Assembly (NCBI RefSeq): GCF_900168125.1
Contig: NZ_FUZF01000002.1
Coordinates: 462,331 to 526,330 of the forward strand
Length of the DNA stretch: 64,000 nucleotides
Source: Sphingobacterium nematocida
GTDB taxonomy: Bacteria > Bacteroidota > Bacteroidia > Sphingobacteriales > Sphingobacteriaceae
Direction: 5' to 3'
The notes under the pieces are model-generated. The model worked only from the letters and a program-made list of their open reading frames with translations. It did not search any database and had not been told where the DNA came from. Position numbers and translations under genes: made by a program. This document shows positions 8,712-19,288 of this stretch, in pieces (positions within the stretch are counted from its first letter, which is position 1; every line of letters starts with the position of its first letter).

Positions 8712-11700
8712 TTGAACAGAATTGGACGAATAGCTTTAAAAACTTTAATATGGATAGTAGGCACCCTTATAGGTCTGCTGGTTTTATTAATTTTAATCAT
8801 CAGGATTCCAACAGTGCAAAATTATGTTGTTGGAAAAGTGTCCAGCTATCTCGAGCAAAAGATTGGAACACCCGTGGACATCGGAAACGTATATATTACT
8901 TTTCCAAAAAAGTTGCTTCTTCAGAATATCTATATTGAAGATCAAACTAAAGATACCTTAATAGCAGGGGAGAAATTACTCGTCGACATTAATATGTTCA
9001 AACTCCTTAAAAATACAGTAGAGATAGAGGAAATCGAGTTAAAAGGAATCACTACAAAAATCAAACGCACCCTTCCAGACAGTACCTTCAATTTTGATTA
9101 TATCATACAAGCTTTTAATTCGGAGAAAGAGAGTTCTGCCTCTGCGGACACGACCTCAGCACTGGTATTTGATATTGACAAGGTTTCTCTTGATAATATA
9201 CATGCTATTTACGATGACGCCATAATCGGTACCCGCGCTGAGGTGCGCTTGAAACATTTTGATACCAACCTTAAACGCTTTGATTTAACGGGCAATATGG
9301 CTTTCGCTATGCCTAAGATCAAGGTAGAAGGTTTTACAGCGTTGATAAATCAATGGCAACCGGCCCAAGCTTCTGATGCCCCTGCAGCCAGTCACTTTGG
9401 GGTAACTGATCGTAGTGTTGAGACGACCTCGATGCTTCCGGATATTGATATCTCGAACATAGACCTCGTCGATATAAGTTTAAACTACCAAAATACCGCG
9501 ACAGGACTAAAAACAACATTTGACCTCAAAAAATTTGCTACAGATATAAAATTAATAGATCTCAATAAGTCTATTGTTGAATTAGGAGAACTAATGGTCG
9601 ACCGGGCCGATGCGGATATTATTATGGATAAAATTTCCACTCCAAAGATAGAATCTGCTTCTAGCGATACATCTTCAGCGAATTGGACCGTATCGGCCTC
9701 GCGGTTGCTTATAAACGATACGAATATAGGATTTAAAGATAAAGGAAAAGCTCCAACAAAGGGCTTTGATTATGCCAATATTAGCATAACAGAGCTAACA
9801 GGCCAGTTGGATGACTTTTATTACCGCGCTGATTCCATTTCTGGATCGTTACATAATCTTTCGGCAAAGGAACATTCCGGACTAGATTTATTAAAAGCAC
9901 GAGCTAGTTTTGTGTATAGCGATACAAAGACAGAGCTTACTGATTTATTGCTTCAGACACCAAAAACAATTATCCGGGATCATATTAAGATTACATATCC
10001 TACATTAAGTGCATTAACTCATAGTCCCGACAAAGTAAATGTGAATGTCAACCTTACGAAGTCCACCATTTACATCGGGGATGTCCTTCTTTTTGCACCA
10101 TTTTTAGCCAGCGAACAGTCCCTACGCCCGCTATTGGCGCAATCATTTTATATTGATGGAACAGTTAATGGCAATTTGTCCAACCTACTAATTCCGCGTC
10201 TAGAAGTGAAGACAGCTTCGCGTACGCATCTCATTGCAAAGGCTACACTCAAAGGGCTTCCAGACTTAAAAAAAACATATATCGATCTGCAACTAAATAA
10301 GTTCACTACAGGCCGCAAAGATATTCAACAGTTGGTATCTCGGACATTATTGCCGCCCAATATAAAGTTTCCAGAATCTATTCGATTAAATGGATTCTTT
10401 AAGGGCGGCTTAAATGGTTTTGCTACTCGGTTAAACTTAGGGACTGACCTAGGAAATGCATTGGTTAGCGGCAACCTTAAAATAGAGAAAGATACCTCCT
10501 ATAATGCACGCATAAAGATTGATGGGCTAGATATAGGAAATATTTTAAAACAAGATTCGACGATGGGCAAACTTTCGGCGGATGCAGATATCGCTGGCGT
10601 GGGGTTGGATCCTCGCAAGATGAATACAAAAATAGCAGCGACCATCCATAGTTTTAATTTTAAAGGCTACAATTATCAGAATGTTACTTCAGAAGTTTTA
10701 GTAGACCATGGACTAATTAAGGGCTGGTTAGATAGTCCCGATCCCAATGCGCGTTTAAATCTCAATTTCAACGCTAATTTAAGTACTTCCTATCCTAGTC
10801 TTAAAGCTAATCTAAAGGTAGATAGCGTAAACCTACAAAACCTTCGTATTGTCAACGAGGACATACGATACCGGGGGCAGCTACAGGCTGATTTTGATAC
10901 TGCAGATCCAGACAATCTCAACGGAACAGCACTTATTTCTGGCTCCTACCTGGCTTATAAGGATACCCGCTATGCTCTGGATAGTATATTACTTACTGCA
11001 AAGTCTGATAAAGAGCAAAAACTATTGACCTTACAATCAGATATAGTGAAGGCACATTTGGTGGGTAATTATAAGCTAACCGAATTAGGCAAGTCGTTCC
11101 AGCAGATCATTAGCAGTTTCTATAATAACGGGCAAGCCATATCACAAAATCCGGTAGCCATAACACCACAGCAGTTTGAATTCAGTGCCAAGCTATCACA
11201 AACACCCTTGATAAAGAGCTTTCTTCCTAAACTGACCGATATGCATACGGTTACCCTAGATGGAACATTCGACAGTAGAGACCATAACATGCAGGTTAAG
11301 TTAAATGTTCCTCTTGTGCGGTATGACAATATGCTTATTCAACGGTTAGGAGTTGAGATAACAACTGCTGACAGTGCTTTATATTATTCAGCAACTGTTC
11401 AAAATGCTCAAATTTCTAGCTTTCAACTTAATAATACCTTGCTATCAGGTCGGCTCAAGCAGAATCAGGCCGATATTAAATTATGGATTAAAGACAAAGC
11501 AGATAGCCTTCAATATGCGCTAGCTAGTGCCGTGCAAATTGCTCCTGATGCATATGATATACGACTAATGCCAGACAGCTTGGTTCTAAATTATGAGACA
11601 TGGACTGTAGCTCCTTCCAATCATATTCGCTTTTCTAAAGCAGGCCTTTATGCAAATGATTTTAATATAATAAATCAGGCACAGGAGCTCAGCATACAAT

Positions 11701-13967
11701 CGGCCGATTCTACGGCCAACTCACCATTGACCGTTAGCTTTTCTAACTTTAAGTTACCAACCCTTACCCGTATGGTTACAACCGATTCTTTGGGGATCGA
11801 AGGAACCATCAATGGCAAAGCCACTATTTCAGAGCTACAAAATAATCCTACCGTAGTGGCGGACCTTCTTATAGAACAGTTTACTTATGCAAAGCAGCCC
11901 GTAGGCGACATCAGTGTTAAAGTAAACAACGAACAACAAAATATATATGCCCTTGATATAGATGTCACGGGACAAGACAACAATGTGCAATTATCCGGGA
12001 CGTATTCGATAAACCCAACCGGTGAATCGCAGATAGATGCCGATCTGAGGTTACAGCCATTGACAGTACGCACTCTACAAGCATTCTCCATGGGGGCTTT
12101 AGGTCAGTCGACGGGGGAATTGACCGGCAATTTAAAAATTAATGGCACACCTAATGCCCCTCAGTTAAATGGAGAAATAGCGTTTCAAGACGTTAATTTA
12201 AATGTCGCCATGATAAATGCCGATTTTAGTTTAGATCAGCAGATTATACGTTTTGCTAAAGATGCGGTCCACTTTGATAATTTTGAAATAACTGATGCAA
12301 AAGGGCATCCAGCTATTATAGATGGCAAAATAGGAACCAGCTCCTTTAGCGATTTGGATTTCGGACTTCAGCTTCGTTTGGACGATTTCGAAGCCGTTAA
12401 CTCTACTCGCGAGGATAATGACCTATTTTTTGGTAAGCTATATCTGAGCTGTGATCTTAATCTCACCGGAAATATGAACCTTCCGCGTCTTGATGGAAAT
12501 ATACGGGTAGAGGATAGTACAGACTTTTCTTTAGCTATACCCAATAAGAATCCGGGAGTAGTAGAGCGCGAGGGAGTAGTCGACTTCGTAGACAGGCGCG
12601 ACACGTTATTTGCGCAAAATATGGCGCGTTTAGATTCCCTGACAACTTTAGATCAATTAGCCGGGCTTGACATCGCTATAAATCTTTCTACAGACCCCGA
12701 GGCAAAGTTTAATATTATACTAGACGAAGGCACACAAGACGCTCTCCATATTCAGGGTGTGGCCGAAATAAATGCTTCAATAGATGCGAGCAACAAGATA
12801 AGCCTCTCAGGTACTTACAGTGTGGAGCAAGGTTCCTATACCTTTTCACTAGGGCCTATTTCCCGCCCATTTACATTCCAAAAAGGAAGTACCATTACCT
12901 TCAATGGGGATCCTTTAGATGGTAGTCTGGATATAACTGCTGTCTACACGAATAAATTCCCGACATTGGAACTGGTGCAACCTCAAATAGGATCAGAAAA
13001 CCCCAATTTATACAAACAGCGGTTGCCATTCGATGTCAAACTTATACTGTCTGGCGAGTTATTGAAACCTGAAATAGCTTTTGATATCGACATGAACGAA
13101 GAGCAAGCAGTAGCATCACAAGATGTGGTCAGCAAAGTAAATATCGCGCTGTCAAGTTTAAAAGAAGATCCATCAGAGTTAAATAAACAGGTTTTTGCGC
13201 TTATAGCCTTGGGTCGGTTTATGTCTGCCAATCCTTTTGAAAGCCTTTCGGGCGGGGGCGGAGTTGAAGGAATAGCACGTAGTACCGTAAGTTCTTTTTT
13301 GACCAGCCAGCTGAATAATTTAGCATCAGATTTGATTAAAGGCGTAGAATTAGACTTCAATCTCCAATCCGAGGAAGACTACCTAACAGGAAATGCGCAA
13401 ACGCGTACCGACTTGAATGTGGGTGTATCCAAGTTGCTTTTCGACAATCGTCTTAAAGTTACAATAGGCTCAAATTTCGAGGTAGAAGGTAATTCCAGAC
13501 CCGGAGAAAAATCAACCAATATTGCGGGAGATATTGCGCTTGATTATCAGTTATCTAGTGACGGACGCTATATTGCACGTGTCTATCGTAAAAACCAATA
13601 TCAAGCCACCTTGCAGGGGCAATTTATCGAGACAGGGATAGGTTTCATTATGAACAGGGATTACAATTATTTCAGGCAATTATTTATCCGGTCCAAAGCA
13701 AAAAATATTTATAATACCGATAAACGGAGCTTTAAACGCCGTTTTGATGTAAAACGTATGGGAACAGATTCAGTTTATAGGGACAGTGTGCGTACGCTTC
13801 TACGGGATAGTGTCGAGCGAAAGGGCGGCGATTATAGAAAGCCTCTGGGCAGTAATAAATTATCACAACTGAACGTCACTTCCAAGAGCAATAGGGAGGG
13901 TGCTCAAGACACGCTGTATATGCCTAAAAAATCGCTAATAAGAGAAGAAGAATTAAATAGGAGATAA
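8712..13967 (+). CDS. tamB: Translocation/assembly module protein TamB
   Basis: A giant protein of 1751 residues with one N-terminal membrane helix (TLIWIVGTLIGLLVLLILII), then an AsmA-like start (VGKVSSYLEQKIGTPVDIGN) and a very long run of beta-strand repeats. The C-terminal DUF490/TamB domain is at about 1340-1640 (FTFQKGSTITFNGDPLDG, ALIALGRFMS). TamB-like proteins span the periplasm as a lipid- or protein-conducting beta-groove and work with an Omp85 partner, here encoded 6 bp downstream. Bacteroidota homologues are typically of this length. The start appears to be TTG at 8712; the residues after it match the usual family N-terminus and no in-frame ATG lies nearby. The Arg/Ser/Lys-rich C-terminal 80 residues are lineage-specific. 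Confidence 0.9.
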   Translation: MNRIGRIALKTLIWIVGTLIGLLVLLILIIRIPTVQNYVVGKVSSYLEQKIGTPVDIGNVYITFPKKLLLQNIYIEDQTKDTLIAGEKLLVDINMFKLLKNTVEIEEIELKGITTKIKRTLPDSTFNFDYIIQAFNSEKESSASADTTSALVFDIDKVSLDNIHAIYDDAIIGTRAEVRLKHFDTNLKRFDLTGNMAFAMPKIKVEGFTALINQWQPAQASDAPAASHFGVTDRSVETTSMLPDIDISNIDLVDISLNYQNTATGLKTTFDLKKFATDIKLIDLNKSIVELGELMVDRADADIIMDKISTPKIESASSDTSSANWTVSASRLLINDTNIGFKDKGKAPTKGFDYANISITELTGQLDDFYYRADSISGSLHNLSAKEHSGLDLLKARASFVYSDTKTELTDLLLQTPKTIIRDHIKITYPTLSALTHSPDKVNVNVNLTKSTIYIGDVLLFAPFLASEQSLRPLLAQSFYIDGTVNGNLSNLLIPRLEVKTASRTHLIAKATLKGLPDLKKTYIDLQLNKFTTGRKDIQQLVSRTLLPPNIKFPESIRLNGFFKGGLNGFATRLNLGTDLGNALVSGNLKIEKDTSYNARIKIDGLDIGNILKQDSTMGKLSADADIAGVGLDPRKMNTKIAATIHSFNFKGYNYQNVTSEVLVDHGLIKGWLDSPDPNARLNLNFNANLSTSYPSLKANLKVDSVNLQNLRIVNEDIRYRGQLQADFDTADPDNLNGTALISGSYLAYKDTRYALDSILLTAKSDKEQKLLTLQSDIVKAHLVGNYKLTELGKSFQQIISSFYNNGQAISQNPVAITPQQFEFSAKLSQTPLIKSFLPKLTDMHTVTLDGTFDSRDHNMQVKLNVPLVRYDNMLIQRLGVEITTADSALYYSATVQNAQISSFQLNNTLLSGRLKQNQADIKLWIKDKADSLQYALASAVQIAPDAYDIRLMPDSLVLNYETWTVAPSNHIRFSKAGLYANDFNIINQAQELSIQSADSTANSPLTVSFSNFKLPTLTRMVTTDSLGIEGTINGKATISELQNNPTVVADLLIEQFTYAKQPVGDISVKVNNEQQNIYALDIDVTGQDNNVQLSGTYSINPTGESQIDADLRLQPLTVRTLQAFSMGALGQSTGELTGNLKINGTPNAPQLNGEIAFQDVNLNVAMINADFSLDQQIIRFAKDAVHFDNFEITDAKGHPAIIDGKIGTSSFSDLDFGLQLRLDDFEAVNSTREDNDLFFGKLYLSCDLNLTGNMNLPRLDGNIRVEDSTDFSLAIPNKNPGVVEREGVVDFVDRRDTLFAQNMARLDSLTTLDQLAGLDIAINLSTDPEAKFNIILDEGTQDALHIQGVAEINASIDASNKISLSGTYSVEQGSYTFSLGPISRPFTFQKGSTITFNGDPLDGSLDITAVYTNKFPTLELVQPQIGSENPNLYKQRLPFDVKLILSGELLKPEIAFDIDMNEEQAVASQDVVSKVNIALSSLKEDPSELNKQVFALIALGRFMSANPFESLSGGGGVEGIARSTVSSFLTSQLNNLASDLIKGVELDFNLQSEEDYLTGNAQTRTDLNVGVSKLLFDNRLKVTIGSNFEVEGNSRPGEKSTNIAGDIALDYQLSSDGRYIARVYRKNQYQATLQGQFIETGIGFIMNRDYNYFRQLFIRSKAKNIYNTDKRSFKRRFDVKRMGTDSVYRDSVRTLLRDSVERKGGDYRKPLGSNKLSQLNVTSKSNREGAQDTLYMPKKSLIREEELNRR

Positions 13968-13973
13968 ATCACC

Positions 13974-16280
13974 ATGACCAAAAAACTTTATAAACTATTT
14001 TATTATCTAACCATATTTATAATTTTTGGTGCTTGCAATCCCACAAGATATCTAACCCAAAATGAAAAACTATTTAATGCGGCCAAGGTATACATTCAAC
14101 AGGATAGCTTTCCGAAAGATCGGAAGGAGGCTTTTGAAACCCATCTCCAAGAGTTGATTCGGCCCAAACCCAATAAAAAGATTTTGGGTATACGTTATAA
14201 ATTATGGTTCTGGAATCTGGGCGGCGGCCCGGATAGTACCAATAGCGCAATTAAGAAATGGTTAAAGAGAAGGGGAGAGGAGCCGGTTTTATTACAGGAT
14301 GTTAATTTAGAATACAACGAAAACTTGTTGCGTAATCGTATGGAAAATCTAGGTTTTTTCAACGCTTACGTAACTTCGGATACAATCGTGAAAGGCAAAT
14401 ATGCAGACGTACATTTTAATGCTTTTCCTGGTAAAGTATTTCGTATTTCTAAAGTGGATTTTGAGGTTGATTCACAGCGTATCGGTCAAGATATCATCTC
14501 TGCTAAAGAAAATACATTATTGAAAACGGGAAATAATTATAACCTCGATGTTATTCTTAAGGAGCGGGAGCGTATAGATGACGATCTGAAAAATAAAGGA
14601 TATTACTATTTCTCCCCCGATAATATATTAGTCGAAGTCGATAGTAACAGGCAAAATCAAAAAGTAGATATGTATGTCACTATCAAGCCCGAGACTACCG
14701 ATAAGTCCCTGTCGCCTCAGCGCATTGGTAATATATTTGTTTACCCCAATTATACAGGCGCCGGCGGTAGGGCAGATAGGCGATTAGATAGTGTTAGCTC
14801 ACACCACAGAGACGGTTTACACTTTATTGATCATCAAAATACATATCGGAAATCTGTTCTGGCCAATCATATTTTCTTTAAAAAAGGAAATCTTTACACA
14901 CGCGAAGATCACAATATGACCCTACGCCATTTGGTCAATCTAAATACATTCAAATTTGTTAAAAATAACTTTGTAGATAGTAAAGATACTGCAAACCGCT
15001 TGGATGTTTATTATTATTTAACTCCTCTGCCTCGTAAGTCGTTACGTTTCGAGGTATTGGGAAAAACCGCCTCGGTCTACAACGGCACGGAAGCAAATAT
15101 AAATTGGACATTGCGTAATGCGTTCAAAGGATTTGAAACACTGACACTCTCTGTTTTTGGAGGTTATGAGGCACAGACCGGGGGAAATATAGCGCTCAAC
15201 TCAAATTATATCCGATATGGAGCTGAGATAGGCATCAGTTGGCCCCGCCTATTATCACCTTACAAATGGGCACCTTCCTTACGTTTTATACCGCGTACGT
15301 ACGCTAAGGCAGGTTATGAGTTTTTGAATAGACGAAATGCCTATACTTTAAATTCACTGCGTCTCAATTATGGCTATCAATGGAAGGAAAATGAACAAAA
15401 GGAACATGACCTTGCACTTGCCGAGATTATATATGTGAGGCCTAGTAATATTTCGGACACATACCGCGCACAGATGGATACTGTGCCTACGTTACAGCAT
15501 GTGGTAGATCGACAGTTTTCTTTTGGACCCAATTATACATACACCTTTACCAATACCATGTTGGAGAGCCGTAAACATACCTTTTATCTCAAGACCGGCG
15601 TCAATACATCCGGCAATGTACTTGGGTTGATTCAGGGAGCTGATTTTAAAGATGGAAATATTAAACGGTTATTTGGCACTGCCTATGCGCAGTTTCTCAA
15701 GGCAGAGATTGATTTCAGACACTATATAAAATTTTCGCCGAAATCGCAGCTTGCTTCACGCCTTATGATTGGTACTAGTTATTCTTATGGAAACTCTAGG
15801 TCACTCCCTTATTTAAAGCAATATTTTACGGGCGGTCCGAATGGCTTGCGCGCTTTCCGCGCACGCTCCGTTGGTCCGGGTTCTGCCGTACCACAAAATT
15901 TAGGCAGTGATAATTTTTTTGCTGATCAGACAGGCGATTATAAATTAGAAATAAATACAGAATATAGAGCACCGATCTCCGGTATGTTTCATTGGGCAGC
16001 TTTTGTAGATGCAGGCAATGTATGGTTACAGCGTGAGGACGAGGATAAAATGGGCGGGAAGATTAGCAAAAATTTTTATAAAGAGTTAGCGGTGGGGGCT
16101 GGGCTAGGTTTACGGCTCGATCTAAATTTCTTATTGCTCCGACTGGATGTCGCCACGCCATTACGTGTTCCGTACCGTGAACAAGGCGATCGATGGGTAG
16201 TTAAATATATGGATATAAGAAATTCAGAATGGAGGAAAGACAATTTAATTTTTAATCTGGCAATAGGATATCCTTTTTAA
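13974..16280 (+). CDS. BamA/TamA family outer-membrane protein
   Basis: An Omp85-type protein of 768 residues. A lipoprotein signal with lipobox FGAC ends at residue 21. POTRA-like repeats follow (GFFNAYVTSDT, GKVFRISKVDFEV, KGYYYFSPDNILVEVD). The C-terminal half is a 16-strand-type beta barrel containing FTGGPNGLRAFRARSVGPG, which corresponds to the conserved L6-loop VRGY/F motif, and a final strand ending in FNLAIGYPF. It starts 6 bp after tamB, so the two form an operon and probably a TamA-TamB pair moving lipids or assembling proteins at the outer membrane. The lipid anchor on an Omp85 protein is a Bacteroidota habit rather than an anomaly. Confidence 0.9.
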   Translation: MTKKLYKLFYYLTIFIIFGACNPTRYLTQNEKLFNAAKVYIQQDSFPKDRKEAFETHLQELIRPKPNKKILGIRYKLWFWNLGGGPDSTNSAIKKWLKRRGEEPVLLQDVNLEYNENLLRNRMENLGFFNAYVTSDTIVKGKYADVHFNAFPGKVFRISKVDFEVDSQRIGQDIISAKENTLLKTGNNYNLDVILKERERIDDDLKNKGYYYFSPDNILVEVDSNRQNQKVDMYVTIKPETTDKSLSPQRIGNIFVYPNYTGAGGRADRRLDSVSSHHRDGLHFIDHQNTYRKSVLANHIFFKKGNLYTREDHNMTLRHLVNLNTFKFVKNNFVDSKDTANRLDVYYYLTPLPRKSLRFEVLGKTASVYNGTEANINWTLRNAFKGFETLTLSVFGGYEAQTGGNIALNSNYIRYGAEIGISWPRLLSPYKWAPSLRFIPRTYAKAGYEFLNRRNAYTLNSLRLNYGYQWKENEQKEHDLALAEIIYVRPSNISDTYRAQMDTVPTLQHVVDRQFSFGPNYTYTFTNTMLESRKHTFYLKTGVNTSGNVLGLIQGADFKDGNIKRLFGTAYAQFLKAEIDFRHYIKFSPKSQLASRLMIGTSYSYGNSRSLPYLKQYFTGGPNGLRAFRARSVGPGSAVPQNLGSDNFFADQTGDYKLEINTEYRAPISGMFHWAAFVDAGNVWLQREDEDKMGGKISKNFYKELAVGAGLGLRLDLNFLLLRLDVATPLRVPYREQGDRWVVKYMDIRNSEWRKDNLIFNLAIGYPF

Positions 16281-16397
16281 ATGTATCCTTACCGAGAAAG
16301 AGATTGAGACTAGTTTTTAGCTATAAGTTCTTTTAAAGATCGCGCTGATTTAGAGATTTTAATATATTAGCGTAGCTGTAAAAAATGGAGAGAAAAC

Positions 16398-17474
16398 ATG
16401 GCGTTACATAGAAATCAGGACGTACTTCGCAACACTATCGACAGCTCTTTGGATATGATCCAGGTGTTTAGGGCAGTGCGGAATGATAAAGATGAAATAG
16501 TGGATTTCATATGGATCTTAAATAATAAAGCTTCAGAGAAAAAATTTGGTGATGTTATCGGCAAAAGCTTACTTACGCTGAACCCCGGGGTGGTAGAAAC
16601 GGGGATCTTTGAAACTTTCAAAAAGGTGGTGGAAACTGGTCAGCCTGATGAGAGTATTAGACATTATGTCCATGAACAATTTAACGGGTGGTTCCAACAA
16701 TCATCTGTCAAACAGGGAGATGGGGTAGCGACTACCACACGAGACATCACCGCATACAAAAAAGGAATAGAAATGCGGATATCAGCTGCACGTGCTGCAG
16801 AAAGACGGATTCGTAAATTAGAAGCGGAGCAGCAACGGGAGATTTTCAGGGTATCGTTAAGCACTTTAGAAGAAGAACGTAGGCAGATTTCCGAGCGACT
16901 TCACAACGGTATCGGCCAAATCCTTTACGGAATTAAAATAAGTATGTCAGCGCTTCATTACGGTTTAGATGAAAGTGTTTTTAAAAACGCGAAGTCATAT
17001 ACCGACAAGCTTTTAAAGGATGCTATCGACGAAACGCGTCGAATTTCCCACGAACTTATGCCCATTAACTTGGAACAATTCGGACTTAAATCTGCGATTG
17101 AAGAAATTTGTGTCGAATTGTCAGGTAGCACGACGTTCAAATTTAATATTAAAGGTCCATACAAAAATATCGAGAATTACTTACAGCTTGCTGTCTATCG
17201 TACAGTTCAGGAATTAATGCTCAATGTTATTGAGCACGCGCATGCTACACATTGTAGTATTAATGTTGAAGTTAATCGAACAGAGATTTTAATCGCTATA
17301 AGTGATGACGGGCGAGGAATAAATATTTTACAAACACAGAAGGCAGACTTAGGATTGACAAGCATCCTTAGCAACATCAAATTACTAAATGGCGATGTTC
17401 ATATTAATGCAGCACCTAGGGGCGGAACTGTCGTTAACATTACGATTCCACGAAGTGAAAGTATAATTGTTTAA
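16398..17474 (+). CDS. PAS-domain sensor histidine kinase, NarX-like (HPK7)
   Basis: Residues 1-130 form a PAS domain (IDSSLDMIQVFRAVRNDKDEIVDFIWILN), followed by a short coiled coil and a HisKA_3-type dimerisation region with ERLHNGIGQILYGIK, whose His is the phosphoacceptor (the usual LHDG reads LHNG). The HATPase domain shows NVIEHAHATHCSI, SDDGRGIN and a C-terminal GGTVVNITIP. No membrane helix is present, so it is cytosolic. Kinases of this type normally partner a NarL/FixJ regulator; none is encoded in the window. It stands alone, 117 bp after the TamA gene. Confidence 0.88.
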   Translation: MALHRNQDVLRNTIDSSLDMIQVFRAVRNDKDEIVDFIWILNNKASEKKFGDVIGKSLLTLNPGVVETGIFETFKKVVETGQPDESIRHYVHEQFNGWFQQSSVKQGDGVATTTRDITAYKKGIEMRISAARAAERRIRKLEAEQQREIFRVSLSTLEEERRQISERLHNGIGQILYGIKISMSALHYGLDESVFKNAKSYTDKLLKDAIDETRRISHELMPINLEQFGLKSAIEEICVELSGSTTFKFNIKGPYKNIENYLQLAVYRTVQELMLNVIEHAHATHCSINVEVNRTEILIAISDDGRGINILQTQKADLGLTSILSNIKLLNGDVHINAAPRGGTVVNITIPRSESIIV

Positions 17475-17543
17475 TCTTTAGCCAAGTCAAACTTCGCTTT
17501 TCCTTCTGTGTCATTTAATGTACTTTCAGAATTGACAAAAATC

Positions 17544-17578
17544 ACTGTCTCTTTAGTATTAAATCTAAAAGAGACAGT
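17544..17578 (-). terminator. Terminator of the L,D-transpeptidase-like gene
   Basis: An 11-bp perfect stem (ACTGTCTCTTT with AAAGAGACAGT). On the minus strand it is followed by a T-run (complement of 17537-17541), placing it just after the stop codon of the minus-strand gene. Confidence 0.7.
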
Positions 17579-17584
17579 AGAGTT

Positions 17585-18175
17585 TTAGCGCATATTTTTT
17601 AACGGTATTTGCTTTTCCAATTTCACGGATTCCATTTTTGTGGAGTCATTCAATACATTCTTAAACCACTCTTCAGACTTTTCTGTTCCAGACTTTTGCA
17701 TGAGCAATTTACCCAGTTCGATTACATCGTCGTTGGCCATCCGAACCGAACCGTGCGATTCTGCATTACCCAAAGATTGGATATCTTTTGTACCATGTAT
17801 AGTATAGGGCATTTGGTATACAATACGTGCCCGGCCCATAGGATTACCATTCTCTCCCGGCTTTTTATAGCTTTCGGATTTTGCCCAATCGCTTTCCGGG
17901 GGTGTCCAGTCCGGATTCCAATCAATCTGATGAATCTGAAAATCACCCTCTGGAGTAGGATGTCCTTCTTTACCTACCGCTATAGAAAATTTTTTTAGCG
18001 TATCGGTACCATCTAGCACATATAGTTGTCGTTGCGAGATACTAATAAGAACATGCGTACTGTCCTTCGATGTTTTTTCTTTACTACTGACTTCCTTCTT
18101 AGCGGATCTTTCCCCGCAGGATGCACTTAGGAGGGCAAGGGCAAGAATGAAAAATTTGCTTTTTGTTTTAATCAT
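17585..18175 (-). CDS. L,D-transpeptidase (YkuD) family lipoprotein with Ser at the catalytic Cys position
   Basis: A lipoprotein signal (ALALLSASC) is followed by a linker and a YkuD fold: HVLISISQRQLYVLDG at the first strand, TPEGDFQIHQIDW, then the catalytic segment IHGT...ESHGSVRM. The family motif is HGx14-17[S/T]HGC, with the Cys forming the acyl-enzyme in peptidoglycan 3-3 cross-linking or Braun-type attachment. Here that Cys is Ser, codon TCG at 17747-17749. TCG is two changes away from either Cys codon, so a single read error cannot explain it. The other motif residues are kept. I infer either a noncanonical Ser nucleophile or a catalytically inert, substrate-binding homologue. Confidence 0.85.
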   Translation of the reverse strand: MIKTKSKFFILALALLSASCGERSAKKEVSSKEKTSKDSTHVLISISQRQLYVLDGTDTLKKFSIAVGKEGHPTPEGDFQIHQIDWNPDWTPPESDWAKSESYKKPGENGNPMGRARIVYQMPYTIHGTKDIQSLGNAESHGSVRMANDDVIELGKLLMQKSGTEKSEEWFKNVLNDSTKMESVKLEKQIPLKNMR

Positions 18176-18250
18176 ATGATAATTTATTTATTTAAGTAAT
18201 CTTTATTAAAAGTATCCGGTAATCCATCGTATTATCAATCACCGTTTTCA

Positions 18251-19288
18251 CTATTTTATTTTTTTGTCACTACCTATTAGATATCCTATGGGTTGTAATG
18301 CTGGCACCCGGTCGCATATTATCTTAATTATGCCTGCACAGGGTATTGCTATTACCATACCGGGTATGCCCCATATCAACTCAGCTATGACCAAAGACAA
18401 AATAGTAAACAGCGCATTTATATTCACTTCGTCCCCTACAATAAGAGGTTCTAATAGATAAGTTTGCACAAATTGTACGAATGCATATATACCTATCACG
18501 CCCACTATAATTCCCGTCTCTCCCCCTTGTGCCATTACCCCCAGTAGCGTTATGGCCGTACCCGTTAGGTTACCTATAAACGGGATTAACTCTAACAATC
18601 CACATATAATTGCAAAAAAGAAAGCATTTTCCACACCTATTGCTGTAAAGCCGATTCCGTATAGGATCCATAGGGTTAATATCATCTTTGCAAGACCGAT
18701 AACATAGCTAGCTGCCACCGTACTTGCCGAGTCTACGATTTCCAACGTGCGTTTTGGATTGTCTGATTTTGTACTTTTAAGCAAAAATGCCTTTATTCGC
18801 GAGCGATAGAACAGAAGCAAATAAATATATACCAAGACCAATATAAAGTCTACTAGCATTCCAAACAACGTAGAAATTATTGACGTGCTACCTACATCCG
18901 TACCGTTTTTCATCTGATCTTCCACGATCGCTTTTTGGCGCGCTTCGTCAACTCCCACTCTATTTTCTATCCAGGACTGTAATTTAGAAACCATACCGCC
19001 CATGTTTTTTTTCATATCTACCAGCTGTTCGGCAAAGCTTTGTAATTGCCAATTCAATAAGAATATAATTCCTGAACAAATTACCAATAGACACGCAATA
19101 GCTATCAAAGCACTGGCCCATCGAGGCATTCCTTTCTTTTCAAAAAAAGTGGAAGGGCCTAAAAATAACATCGCTAAAATTCCGGCCATCGCTAGCGGTG
19201 CCAATACCTCTTTCCCAAAGTATAAAATTGTTATAGAAAGAACAGTGAACAGAATGATCTGTGTCCCTTTAAAAAGTGAATTAGTCAT
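18251..19288 (-). CDS. AI-2E family transporter (PerM/TqsA-like permease)
   Basis: A polytopic membrane protein of 345 residues: helices near 8-30, 60-82 and 150-170, then a cluster from 205 to the end. It carries the family segments ELIPFIGNLTGTAITLL, QTYLLEPLIVGDEVNINALFTILSL and IWGIPGMVIAIPCAGIIKI. A hydrophilic stretch between helices 3 and 4 (about 85-140) is also typical. Family members export small signals or ions; substrate cannot be inferred. It lies upstream of the transpeptidase-like gene on the same strand with a 75-bp gap. Confidence 0.9.
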   Translation of the reverse strand: MTNSLFKGTQIILFTVLSITILYFGKEVLAPLAMAGILAMLFLGPSTFFEKKGMPRWASALIAIACLLVICSGIIFLLNWQLQSFAEQLVDMKKNMGGMVSKLQSWIENRVGVDEARQKAIVEDQMKNGTDVGSTSIISTLFGMLVDFILVLVYIYLLLFYRSRIKAFLLKSTKSDNPKRTLEIVDSASTVAASYVIGLAKMILTLWILYGIGFTAIGVENAFFFAIICGLLELIPFIGNLTGTAITLLGVMAQGGETGIIVGVIGIYAFVQFVQTYLLEPLIVGDEVNINALFTILSLVIAELIWGIPGMVIAIPCAGIIKIICDRVPALQPIGYLIGSDKKIK

